In this document: piece by piece, positions 1 to 9,556 of the stretch
How positions within the stretch are numbered: position 1 is the first letter of the stretch
Layout of the letters: each line of letters begins with the position of its first letter
NCBI GenBank assembly: GCA_027346765.1
Contig: DAIERN010000039.1
Span: forward strand, 1-9,556
Direction: 5' to 3'
Origin: Chloroflexota bacterium
GTDB lineage: Bacteria; Chloroflexota; Limnocylindria; Limnocylindrales; CSP1-4
Length of the DNA stretch: 9,556 bases
The notes under the pieces: generated by a model
Databases searched by the model: none
Told to the model about the DNA's origin: nothing
The model's input: the letters and a program-made list of their open reading frames with translations, nothing else
Position numbers and translations under genes: made by a program

Positions 1-76
1 AAGGCCGGTCGTCCTCCCTGATGAGATGGGGCGCGAAGGGGGTTCGAGGGTCAAGAGTATTAGAGTGCGCGCCACC

Positions 77-763
77 ATGCCGCGACGTGTTTACTCCTTC
101 GACCGACCCGACCGCTTCATCGCCGGTGCCGTTGGCGTGCCCGGCCAGCGCACTTTCTTCATCCAGGCGAGCAAGGGTAGCCAACAGATATCGGTCGCCC
201 TGGAGAAGACCCAGGTCGCAGTGCTGGCAGAACGTCTCGCGGCGCTGCTGCTCGCCCTGAAGGAGGGCGGCGTGACGATCGGCGACGAGCTGCCCGGGCC
301 GGCGCCCAAGCTGGCCGAGCCGGTCGTCGAGCAGTTCCGCGTGGGCACGATGAGCCTGGGCTGGGACGGCGAGGTCGGCCGCGTGGTCATCGAGGCGCGC
401 GAGATTGGCGAGGCCGACGACGAGGAGGACTTCGAGTCCGACGAGGAGGAGGACTTCGAGTCCGACGAGGAGGAGGACTTCGAGTCCGACGAGGAGGAGG
501 CCGAGGGCGCGGTTGCCGAAGGCGCGGTTGCCGAAGCTGCCCATGAGACCGAAGAGCTGCGCTCGCTGGCAGCGGACGCGGACGATCCGCGCGACGTGGT
601 CCGGGTCGAGCTGGAACCGGAGGCCGCGCTGCGCTTCGCAAGTGGCGCGCTCGAGGTGGTCCGTGCCGGCCGGCCGCCGTGCCCGCTGTGCGGCGAGCCA
701 CTCGACCCGATTGGCCACTTCTGCGTGCGGCGCAACGGCCACACCAAAGAGCTCGTGAACTAG
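77..763 (+). CDS. DUF3090 family protein with acidic tandem-repeat insert and C-terminal zinc-binding motif
   Basis: A 228-residue protein of the DUF3090 family (TIGR03847 from memory), which has no established function. The start at ATG 77 is chosen because the family begins with a motif like MPRRVYSF followed by FIAGAVGVPGQRTFFIQA, and the protein matches from there. The frame stays open upstream to the window edge, but those codons do not resemble the family. No strong ribosome-binding site is seen; a TATTAG hexamer at 58-63 could be a -10 box giving a very short leader. The C-terminus carries C202-x2-C205, H214 and C216, a likely metal site usual for the family. Residues 118-141 are three exact copies of DFESDEEE and residues 144-153 two copies of GAVAE, which I read as a lineage-specific linker between the beta-rich N-terminal part and the zinc motif. 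It overlaps the next gene, a standard family pairing that in Streptomyces lies near mycothiol gene mshC (recalled). Confidence 0.88.
   Translation: MPRRVYSFDRPDRFIAGAVGVPGQRTFFIQASKGSQQISVALEKTQVAVLAERLAALLLALKEGGVTIGDELPGPAPKLAEPVVEQFRVGTMSLGWDGEVGRVVIEAREIGEADDEEDFESDEEEDFESDEEEDFESDEEEAEGAVAEGAVAEAAHETEELRSLAADADDPRDVVRVELEPEAALRFASGALEVVRAGRPPCPLCGEPLDPIGHFCVRRNGHTKELVN
428..499 (+). repeat. Three perfect 24-bp tandem repeats in the DUF3090 gene
   Basis: Three identical in-frame 24-bp units at 428-451, 452-475 and 476-499, each encoding DFESDEEE. They are coding repeats: the period is a multiple of three and the frame stays open. Identity at all positions, including third codon positions, suggests recent slippage duplication and a copy number that may vary between strains. 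Confidence 0.93.
506..535 (+). repeat. Two perfect 15-bp tandem repeats in the DUF3090 gene
   Basis: Two identical 15-bp units, 506-520 and 521-535, each encoding GAVAE, directly after the acidic 24-bp repeats. They extend the low-complexity linker from strongly acidic to Ala/Gly/Val/Glu-rich. Confidence 0.9.
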
Positions 764-1566
764 CCGCGCAGGATCTCGCGCTGGAACCCGACGAGGAGCT
801 CGACTTCCCGGAATCGACGGCTGAGCCCGCATCGCTGGAGCTGCTGGCGACGGGCGAGCTGACGATCCTGGGCCGCCTGACTGACGCGACCAACGCCTCG
901 TTCCTGTGCCGCGTCACCGCGGACGCTCCCTTTGATCCGGACGAGTGGCCTGAAGACGAGCCGCCGCCCGGGCCGCTGTGCGTCTACAAGCCGACGCAGG
1001 GCGAGCGGCCGCTGTACGACTTCCCCGACGGCACCCTCGCGCGGCGCGAGGTGGCCGCGTACCTGCTGTCGGAAGCGACGGGTTGGTCGATCGTGCCGCC
1101 CACCGTGTTGCGCGACGGCCCGTTCGGCGAGGGCGCAGTCCAGGCCTGGATGGACACGGATCCCAACGTCGACCTGGTCCAGCTGGTAGTCGGGGCCGAT
1201 CCACGCCTGCGGCCGATGTGCGTCTTCGACCTGATCGCCAACAACGCCGACCGCAAGGGCGGGCACATCCTGCCACTGCTCGACGGCACGTTGCGCGGCG
1301 TAGATCACGGCATCTGCTTCGCGGTCGAGCCCAAGCTGCGGACGGTTCTGTGGCAGTGGCGGGGCGAGAAGCTGAGCGAGGACGAGCTGGATGTCGTGCG
1401 CCGCGTGGCCATCGCCTTGGACGGTGATCTTGGCGCGGCACTGAGCGCGCTGCTCGCGCGGCGCGAGGTCCGCGCCACTGCCCGCCGCGCGGCGACGCTC
1501 TTGAGGTCGGGCCGATTCCCGGAGCCTGACCCGGCGCGCCCCGCCCTCCCCTGGCCGCCCTTCTAG
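679..1566 (+). CDS. SCO1664 family protein, PI3/4-kinase-like fold
   Basis: Up to 295 residues; SCO1664 family (TIGR03843 from memory), related to the PI3K/PI4K-type protein-kinase-like fold, with unknown substrate. Visible motifs are VYKPTQGERPLYDFP with the probable ATP-binding lysine K104, REVAAYLLSEATGW with E124, the catalytic-loop-like segment FDLIANNADRKGGH (D184, N188/N189, D191), and GVDHGICF with the probable metal-binding D209. The C-terminus ends in PALPWPPF, typical of the family. The conserved part begins only near residue 50 (SLELLATGEL). No ATG or GTG lies in frame between GTG 688 and that point, so the start is either GTG 679 or 688, overlapping the DUF3090 gene by 76-85 nt, or a CTG near 781. 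The long overlap suggests translational coupling with the DUF3090 gene. Its stop shares CTAG with the convergent kinase gene. Family call is firm; start is uncertain. Confidence 0.88.
   Translation: MPAVRRATRPDWPLLRAAQRPHQRARELAAQDLALEPDEELDFPESTAEPASLELLATGELTILGRLTDATNASFLCRVTADAPFDPDEWPEDEPPPGPLCVYKPTQGERPLYDFPDGTLARREVAAYLLSEATGWSIVPPTVLRDGPFGEGAVQAWMDTDPNVDLVQLVVGADPRLRPMCVFDLIANNADRKGGHILPLLDGTLRGVDHGICFAVEPKLRTVLWQWRGEKLSEDELDVVRRVAIALDGDLGAALSALLARREVRATARRAATLLRSGRFPEPDPARPALPWPPF
1563..1566. other. Shared CTAG: overlapping stop codons of convergent genes
   Basis: The palindrome CTAG gives TAG for the SCO1664-family gene at 1564-1566 on the plus strand and TAG for the histidine kinase at 1565-1563 on the minus strand. 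There is no intergenic DNA and no stem-loop terminator between the two converging units, so each transcript must end inside the opposite gene or read through it. Confidence 0.95.
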
Positions 1567-2682
1567 GCGGCTTCGTCCTCGCCCAGGCGCTCCAGGATGA
1601 AGCCGAACTCGGCGCCGCCGCCCTCCCGTGGCGCGCCCCAGATGCGGCCGCCCATGGCCTCGACGAGCGCGCGGCAGACGAACAGGCCGATGCCCGCCCC
1701 GGCCACCTTGCCCGACGTATCCGGGGAGCGGTAATACAGCGCGAAGAGCCGGTCGACCTCGTCCTCGCGCAGGCCAACGCCCGAGTCGAGAACTCGCACT
1801 CGGACGCCGCCAGCCACGTCATCGACCACGACCTCAACCTGGGCCCCGGCCGGACTGTATTTGGCGGCGTTGCTGAGCAGGTTGCGCAACACCTGCTCGA
1901 CATAGGTTTCGTCGCCGCGCGCCGTTTCCGATGTTTCGATCTTCATTTCGAAGTGCACGCCGGGCCAGCGCACCTGCTCGGAGCGGACGATGCGCGGCAC
2001 CAGGTGGCCCAGGGCCACCGGGTCGTCGTGCCTCTCGATGGTGCCGCCCTCGGAACGCGACAGGACGAGCAGGTCCTCGACCAGCCGGTAGAGCCGCTCA
2101 GCCTCCGCCTCGAGGTCCTCGATGAGCTCCTGGCGCGTGGCTTCATCGAGCGGGCGATCGCGCCGGGCCAAGAGCTTCGCGCCGCCCAGGATCGCGGTGA
2201 TGGGTGTGCGCAGCTCATGCGACACGATCGAGTTGTAGGCGTCGCGCAGCTCGGCCGCGCGGTGCTCGCTGGCCGCGCGCCGACCCAGCTCGTCGCTCAT
2301 TGACGCCGCTCGCTCGAGCGCGAGCCTGCGCTCGCTCGACTCGCGCCGGGCGCGATCGCGCTCGCTGCGCAGCCGGTACGTCAGGTACGAGACCGCGGTG
2401 CCGCCGGCGAGGTAGGCGAGCAACCTGATATGGACGCTGTCCAGGTTCGCGGCCGCAACGAACAGAGCCGGCGTGAACAGCAGCGCGTCCCAGGCCGCGC
2501 CCAGGATCGTTGCCGCGATGCCGCCCAACAGGCCGCGATACCACGCCACCAGGGCGATCGCCGGGATGAACACCAGGAAGCCTGCATTCGCCCCGGTGAC
2601 CGACAGGATCAGCGCCTTGATGGCGACCGCAATGAGCATTACGCCCGCAGCGACCGCGAGCGTGATCAGGACGAAACGCCGG

Positions 2683-2690
<8 letters not shown>
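1563..2690 (-). CDS. Membrane-bound sensor histidine kinase, no adjacent response regulator
   Basis: A 375-residue two-component sensor kinase. The N-terminus has about four hydrophobic helices (residues 6-29, 37-52, 54-78, 86-105) with almost no extracellular loop, resembling the KdpD-type DUF4118 membrane module. A charged Arg/Glu-rich coiled-coil linker (about 106-150) follows. The HisKA dimerisation helix carries the phosphoacceptor H158 in [10 protein letters not shown]. The HATPase_c domain shows the N box [10 protein letters not shown] (N270, N274), the G1 motif LDSGVGL (D302) and the G2 motif [18 protein letters not shown] (331-348). The ATG at 2690 overlaps the treS-mak stop by 8 nt; a GTG at 2708 would add six residues. 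Neither has a clear ribosome-binding site, so translational coupling to treS-mak is likely. The linkage suggests it senses a membrane or osmotic state related to trehalose/glucan metabolism, but this is inference. No response regulator lies in the window. Confidence 0.9.
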
Positions 2691-6036
<3,346 letters not shown>

Positions 6037-6051
6037 GGCGTAGAGATACCA

Positions 6052-6068
6052 CACCGGTGGCCGCGGCC
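6052..6068. promoter_or_regulatory. Two adjacent palindromes just upstream of treS-mak
   Basis: CACCGGTG at 6052-6059 and GGCCGCGGCC at 6059-6068 are perfect palindromes next to the treS-mak start. They could be protein-binding or RNA-fold elements, but short GC palindromes are common in DNA of this composition, so the call is tentative. They would lie in the leader if translation starts at 6036; the first overlaps the start codon if it begins at 6054. Confidence 0.2.
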
Positions 6069-6215
6069 TGCAGACTTGAGCAAATTCCAGGCTGACAACG
6101 CTTAACCAGGTTCGCGGCGGCCGAACCTGGGCAAATTCATCGTGGTGATGCAGATAGAGCGGTTTCACGTGCGGCCCCACGCACGCGAACACGGCGGGCC
6201 GAACCTGACACATTG
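6065..6215. repeat. Cluster of three imperfect direct repeats between the HTH gene and treS-mak
   Basis: Three related copies on the plus strand: 6065-6087 (GGCC, then a diverged middle, then GAGCAAATTC), 6119-6138 (GGCCGAACCTGGGCAAATTC) and 6197-6215 (GGCCGAACCTGACACATTG). Copies 2 and 3 share GGCCGAACCTG preceded by CGGCG; copies 1 and 2 share GCAAATTC and match at 12 of the last 16 positions. The CAAATTC cores of copies 1 and 2 are 51 bp apart, and copy 3 lies about 78 bp further on. Copy 3 is inside the 3' end of the HTH gene and copy 2 overlaps its stop codon. No further copy was found elsewhere in the window by eye. They could be operator sites or the remnant of an interspersed repeat family. 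Confidence 0.6.
6106..6130 (-). promoter_or_regulatory. Stem-loop between the HTH gene and treS-mak
   Basis: Perfect 9-bp inverted repeat: CCAGGTTCG at 6106-6114 and CGAACCTGG at 6122-6130, with a 7-nt loop. In the minus-strand transcript it begins 6 nt after the HTH gene stop codon and lies about 50-70 nt before treS-mak. No uridine run follows (the next bases are TTAAGCGTTG), so it is not a classical intrinsic terminator. It could stabilise the upstream mRNA end, attenuate transcription, or bind a dimeric regulator as DNA. Its right arm is part of direct-repeat copy 2. Confidence 0.45.
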
Positions 6216-6895
6216 CTAACGGTGCCTATGTTCGAATTAGCGTAGAAGGAGATCGCCCTGACGGGGCCGTCAGGATTTTGGAGCCAACCCCGCATGCGAC
6301 GCCCATCGGCCGGGAACGCGGTGCGCAGCGTGGCGCGATGGGTAGCGACGCGCCGCCTGTTCGTTGCGGTGTCGGCGAAGACGACCCAGGCGCTGACACT
6401 CCGCGCCAGCCAGCCGCGCTCACGAGCTATCGAGGCCGCATGGCGCGACCGGATATCCATCGTCGTCAGCAGGTTTTCGAGCGAGACAAGTTCCGTCTTG
6501 AGCTCAATCACAAGAAGCGCGCCTGTGGCCGGGTGAAAGGCCAGGATGTCAATGACCCCGCGTTCGCCGTAGACCGCAAACGAGACCTCGGGAGCCTGCA
6601 CCCATCCTGGCAAGGAGCCCAGATAGCGTGCTACAACCTCGTGCAGAGCGGCATGGCCGGCATTCATGAGTCTGTCGAGTTCGCCATGCGGCAATGTCAC
6701 CGACAGCTCGAGACGGATTTCCAGCACGGCTGCGACACGGCGAAGGACAGGTAGCGACACTCGCTCAACGTGGCCGCGCTCGATCAGCGAAACAGCCCCG
6801 GCGGACACCCGCGCACGCTTGGCAACGTCGCTCTGGCGCCAGCCCCGACGAATTCGCACGGCCCGAAAGGCAGACCCAACTCTTCGATCGTTCAC
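6137..6895 (-). CDS. HTH_XRE regulator fused to a PD-(D/E)XK nuclease-like domain
   Basis: 252 residues, cytoplasmic. Residues about 7-65 form an XRE/Cro-type helix-turn-helix ([20 protein letters not shown], then [20 protein letters not shown]). Residues about 100-220 look like a restriction-endonuclease-like fold: a beta strand with [13 protein letters not shown] (D116), then [10 protein letters not shown] giving E131-x-K133, the D...ExK signature, and a helix with [17 protein letters not shown]. Similar HTH/nuclease-fold proteins are common hypotheticals in Actinobacteria and Chloroflexota; their function is not established to my knowledge. The GTG start at 6895 lies 35 nt after the glgE stop, with only a weak, too-close GGCGG before it. 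The last ~28 residues are Arg/Ser/Ala-rich, read through a repeat copy, and look like a non-native extension. It could regulate the flanking GlgE-pathway genes or act independently. No methyltransferase lies nearby, so a classical restriction system is not supported. Confidence 0.82.
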   Translation of the reverse strand: MNDRRVGSAFRAVRIRRGWRQSDVAKRARVSAGAVSLIERGHVERVSLPVLRRVAAVLEIRLELSVTLPHGELDRLMNAGHAALHEVVARYLGSLPGWVQAPEVSFAVYGERGVIDILAFHPATGALLVIELKTELVSLENLLTTMDIRSRHAASIARERGWLARSVSAWVVFADTATNRRRVATHRATLRTAFPADGRRMRGWLQNPDGPVRAISFYANSNIGTVSNVSGSARRVRVRGAARETALSASPR

Positions 6896-6907
6896 CCGCC
6901 AAACGAT
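6887..6907. promoter_or_regulatory. 6-bp inverted repeat over the HTH gene start codon
   Basis: ATCGTT at 6887-6892 and AACGAT at 6902-6907 are exact inverted arms with a 9-nt spacer that contains the GTG start codon of the HTH gene. XRE regulators often bind short dyads at their own start, so autoregulation is conceivable. Arms this short can occur by chance. Confidence 0.22.
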
Positions 6908-6930
6908 GAAGCGAGCGACTTATCTGTGCG

Positions 6931-8772
6931 TTATCCCACCCGGCGCAGCCAGAGGAGGTGCGCGGCGCGGACCTCTGGATCGAGCGAGACCCAGTTGCGC
7001 CGGCCGCGCCAGGTGTACGTGGCGCCATCGAGCAGATCGCGCGCTTCGAAGGGAGCATCGGCCGGCAGGCCCAGCGCGGCCAGGTCGAGCTCGAGCGTGC
7101 CGGCGCGCGTCGCGTGGTAGTCCAGGTTGACCACGGCAAGGATCACATCGCGGCCGTCGGCGGAAACCTTCGAATAGGCAAGCAGCCAATCGGAATTGAC
7201 GTCGTGGAAGACCAGCCGCTCGTTGCTCTGCAGAGCCGGATGGTCGCGCCGCGCGGCGTTGATCTTGGTCATCAGCGGCGCCAGCGAGTCGGCCCGATTC
7301 AGGTCCCATGTGCGCTGCTGGTACTTCTCCGAGTCGAGGTACTCCTCCCCGCCTTCCTCGCGCGGCACGGCCTCCTGCAGCTCGAACGCCGGGCCGTAGA
7401 TCCCATAGTTCGACGACAGGGTCGCGGCCAGGACGAGCCGGGCCATGAAGGCCGCGCGGCCGCCGCGCTGGAGATCGGCATGCAGGATGTCCGGCGTATT
7501 CGGCCAGAAGTTGGGCCGGAAGAACTGTCGCACCGGGTCGGAGGTCAGCTCGGTCACGTACGCCTTCAGCTCGGCCGCGGTGTTGCGCCAGGTGAAGTAC
7601 GTGTAGGACTGCGAGAAGCCCAGCTTGGCCAGCCGATACATGGGCTTGGGCCGGGTGAACGCCTCAGCCAGGAAGACGGCCTCCGGGAATTCGCGCTTGA
7701 TGTCGAAAATGCACCACTCCCAGAACGCGAATGCCTTGGTGTGCGGGTTGTCGACGCGGAACGTTGTCACGCCGTGGCTGATCCAGAACCGGAACACGTC
7801 GTTGAGCGCCTGCCATAGCTCGCGCCAGTCGGTGCTCTCGAAGTCGAACGGGTAGATGTCCTGGTATTTCTTGGGCGGGTTCTCAGCGTATTGGATGGTC
7901 CCGTCGGGGCGCTGCTTGAACCAGGTGGGGTGCTCGGTCACCCACGGGTGGTCGGGCGAAGCCTGGAACGCGATATCGAGCGCGACGTCAATGTCCTTGG
8001 CCCGCGCGGCGGCGACGAGCGCGTCGAAATCATCGAGCGTGCCCAGGTCGGGGTTGACCGCCGTGTGCCCGCCCTCGGCACTGCCAATCGCCCAGGGCAC
8101 GCCGGGGTCGGCCGGGTTGGTCGATGGTTGGTTGTTGGGCCCCTTGCGGAACTGCTTACCGATGGGATGGATGGGTGGCAGGTACAGCACGTTGAAGCCC
8201 AGCCCGCTGACGTAGTCCAGCCGCGCCACAACGTCGCGCAGCGTGCCGTGCCGCTTGGGATCCGGCGAGGCTGAGCGCGGGAACAGCTCGTACCAGGCGG
8301 AAAAGCTGGCGCGAACCGGGTCGACGGTGACCGCGTAGACCTCGCTTTCCGTGGTCGGCGCCAACTCGCCCCGCTCGCGTCGCGCCCGCAGCTGCTCGCC
8401 GATCAGCTTGTCGACCGTCACGTTCTGGCCGGCCGCGACGCGCTTTTCGAGGTCGTGCTCCCAGGTCGAGTAGTGGTCGACGCTGCCCTTGATCTTGTAC
8501 TCGTATGCGCCCACCGCGGGCAGCGCGAACGTCGCGCGCCAGCGGTCGTTGGGCAGTGGCGCCATCTCCGTTTCGTGCCACGCAGCGGAGTCCGGGCCGC
8601 GCCACGCAAGTGACGCGCGGACCTCGTCGTGGCCGTCGGCGAACACGTCGGCTTCCACGACGATGGTGTCACCGACTACCCGCTTGACCGGGAAACGGCC
8701 GCCGTCCACCTGCGGCGTGACGTTCTCGATGACGGCGCGCTGGCGCCCGTCGAGCGGCAGGTCCTGGGTCAC
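6931..8772 (-). CDS. glgE: Alpha-1,4-glucan:maltose-1-phosphate maltosyltransferase
   Basis: A 613-residue GH13_3 enzyme that transfers maltosyl units from maltose-1-phosphate to the non-reducing end of alpha-1,4-glucans. The N-terminal GlgE domain shows IENVTPQVDGGRFPVKRVVG and VVEADVFADGHDEVRASL (about 14-55). The catalytic barrel has LYLPPIHPIGKQFRKGPNN (197-214), nucleophile D341 in TTFRVDNPHTKAFAFWEW, acid/base E370 in FLAEAFTRPKPMYR, and transition-state D428 in FRPNFWPNTPDILH. These residues distinguish GlgE from ordinary amylases. The length is slightly below that of actinobacterial enzymes (about 660-700), with shorter terminal regions. The GTG start at 8772 overlaps the upstream TGA by 4 nt (GTGA), so translation is probably coupled; the protein matches the family from about residue 13. 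Its substrate would come from the treS-mak product two genes downstream. Confidence 0.96.
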   Translation of the reverse strand: MTQDLPLDGRQRAVIENVTPQVDGGRFPVKRVVGDTIVVEADVFADGHDEVRASLAWRGPDSAAWHETEMAPLPNDRWRATFALPAVGAYEYKIKGSVDHYSTWEHDLEKRVAAGQNVTVDKLIGEQLRARRERGELAPTTESEVYAVTVDPVRASFSAWYELFPRSASPDPKRHGTLRDVVARLDYVSGLGFNVLYLPPIHPIGKQFRKGPNNQPSTNPADPGVPWAIGSAEGGHTAVNPDLGTLDDFDALVAAARAKDIDVALDIAFQASPDHPWVTEHPTWFKQRPDGTIQYAENPPKKYQDIYPFDFESTDWRELWQALNDVFRFWISHGVTTFRVDNPHTKAFAFWEWCIFDIKREFPEAVFLAEAFTRPKPMYRLAKLGFSQSYTYFTWRNTAAELKAYVTELTSDPVRQFFRPNFWPNTPDILHADLQRGGRAAFMARLVLAATLSSNYGIYGPAFELQEAVPREEGGEEYLDSEKYQQRTWDLNRADSLAPLMTKINAARRDHPALQSNERLVFHDVNSDWLLAYSKVSADGRDVILAVVNLDYHATRAGTLELDLAALGLPADAPFEARDLLDGATYTWRGRRNWVSLDPEVRAAHLLWLRRVG

Positions 8773-9556
8773 TTCGTCGGAGACTTCTTGGGCTTTACGG
8801 GGGCGATCTTCTTGGCGGGCGCGGGCGCCTTTGCCGCTGGCACCGTCTTGGCGGGCGTCGCCTTCTTAAGCGTCGTGGCCGCCTTGACAGGCTTGGGCGG
8901 CATCGACTGATCGCGCTTGTTAGGCGAGCGACCACCGCGCGGCACCGGCCGGGGCGGGCGCGTGGAGCTCCAGGGCGGCGGCTCGGCCACGCGCTTTGCC
9001 AGATCGTCCAGGCGGTACTCGGCTGCGGCCGCGGCAGCCACCAGGTCGTCGGGGCGCGGCAAGCCCAGCACCGTCACGGCATTCTCAAACGCCTCGCGGT
9101 TGAACCAGGTCACGCCGCCGGCCTCGTGGACGCCAATGATCCGGCGGAAACGATCGTCGGCCAGGAGATTCTGCGGCGAGGCACCGTCGCTGCCCTCCGC
9201 CTGACGGGCGGCAAGATCGAGCCCCAGGGCAGTCAGGTCCGCGTCGGGTACGACGCGGTCGACGTGCCATTCGTAGATCCAGCGTCCGCGCGCAAGATCG
9301 GGCCGCGCCGTCATCAGGAATTGCTCGACGGCGCGCGCCGCGCCGTCTGCGGCCGTGCCCGCCGGCGCCGGGCGGCCAATCATTGCCGCCGCGAGGCGCA
9401 CCGCTTGCTGGGCGTCGTCGGTGCGCAGCGCGTCCGGCAGCCGCCCCTCGCGCGGCCACAGCGACCGCAGCGGGTTGGACGGGTCGCCCAGCACCGCCTG
9501 CAGGGTGCGGGCGCTGTCGGCGTCCAGCCACCGCTGCACCGCCGGCAGCGCGGCCG
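8769..9556 (-). CDS. C-terminal part of an unidentified protein with a Lys/Ala/Pro-rich tail, possibly an alpha-amylase-family enzyme
   Basis: Partial: the frame is open to the window edge, so the real start lies outside. A GTG at 9539 is the first start-type codon seen but is probably internal. About 261 residues are visible. The first ~200 are mostly helical, with DPSNPLRSLWPREGRLPDAL and then NLLADDRFRRIIGVHEAGGVTWFNREAFENAV. The GV..GVTWFNREAFE pattern reminds me of the C-terminal helical region of large GH13 alpha-amylase-like proteins, which would fit the neighbours, but no catalytic motif is in view and the identification is weak. After VAEPPPW comes a disordered linker, then a 44-residue tail from M at 8903 rich in Lys, Ala and Pro (KKATPAKT, PAAKAPAPAKK, KPKKSPTK), resembling histone-H1-like tails. 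The TGA at 8771-8769 overlaps the glgE GTG, so the two belong to one operon. Confidence 0.75.
   Translation of the reverse strand, partial: AALPAVQRWLDADSARTLQAVLGDPSNPLRSLWPREGRLPDALRTDDAQQAVRLAAAMIGRPAPAGTAADGAARAVEQFLMTARPDLARGRWIYEWHVDRVVPDADLTALGLDLAARQAEGSDGASPQNLLADDRFRRIIGVHEAGGVTWFNREAFENAVTVLGLPRPDDLVAAAAAAEYRLDDLAKRVAEPPPWSSTRPPRPVPRGGRSPNKRDQSMPPKPVKAATTLKKATPAKTVPAAKAPAPAKKIAPVKPKKSPTK

Noticed and set aside
1..21. Possible 3' end of an upstream plus-strand gene ending in TGA at 19-21 (reads KAGRPP)
   Set aside because: Six codons are too few to identify. A phosphatase of the MSMEG_4193 type would be expected here in related clusters, but the sequence does not show it.
428..535. 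Tandem repeats considered as a CRISPR array
   Set aside because: The units are directly adjacent with no spacers, are in frame and encode an acidic linker.
6106..6130. Stem-loop called as a Rho-independent terminator
   Set aside because: No U-tract follows the stem, and the downstream gene continues the same pathway, so only a regulatory or stabilising role was kept.
6037..6213. A longer treS-mak protein starting at ATG 6213
   Set aside because: It would overlap the HTH gene by 77 nt, and the extra residues read through the direct repeats (FAQVRPPR, then FAQVCRPR) with no resemblance to TreS N-termini, which begin near ADPTWYKD.
6137..6895. HTH/PD-(D/E)XK gene as part of a restriction-modification or toxin-antitoxin system
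   Set aside because: No methyltransferase or small partner gene is adjacent; the neighbours are glgE and treS-mak.
8769..8903. Lysine-rich 44-residue segment as a separate small histone-like gene starting at ATG 8903
   Set aside because: It is in frame with and continuous with the longer upstream reading frame, and no ribosome-binding site precedes the ATG.

Overview
The window is GC-rich, tightly packed bacterial DNA with no gene-free stretch longer than about 100 bases. A DUF3090 gene next to an SCO1664-family gene is typical of Actinobacteria and Chloroflexota. Together with a fused TreS-maltokinase, GlgE and a high-GC HTH/PD-(D/E)XK protein, this suggests an uncultivated high-GC Chloroflexota lineage (perhaps Limnocylindria-like) or a deep actinobacterial relative. 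The assignment is inferred from gene content and recall only.

Left part, plus strand (about 77-1566): a DUF3090 protein with a C-terminal Cys/His zinc-binding motif and an unusual acidic tandem-repeat insert, followed with overlap by an SCO1664-family kinase-fold protein. Both are conserved but have no established function.

Right part, minus strand (9556 down to 1563): one probable operon. In transcription order it holds (1) the C-terminal part of an unidentified protein with a lysine/alanine/proline-rich tail, cut by the window edge; (2) glgE, whose GTG start overlaps the previous stop by 4 nt; (3) an HTH_XRE protein fused to a PD-(D/E)XK nuclease-like domain; (4) a treS-maltokinase fusion; (5) a membrane histidine kinase whose start overlaps the treS-mak stop. 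The plus- and minus-strand blocks converge, and their stop codons share the palindrome CTAG at 1563-1566.

The carbohydrate genes form most of the GlgE pathway: TreS interconverts trehalose and maltose, the maltokinase half makes maltose-1-phosphate with ATP, and GlgE transfers the maltosyl unit onto an alpha-1,4-glucan. The branching enzyme GlgB is not in the window. All expected catalytic residues of TreS, maltokinase and GlgE can be read.

The least explained parts are the HTH/nuclease-fold protein in the middle of this operon, and a short cluster of imperfect direct repeats plus a 9-bp stem-loop between it and treS-mak (6065-6215). The repeats run into the 3' end of the HTH gene.
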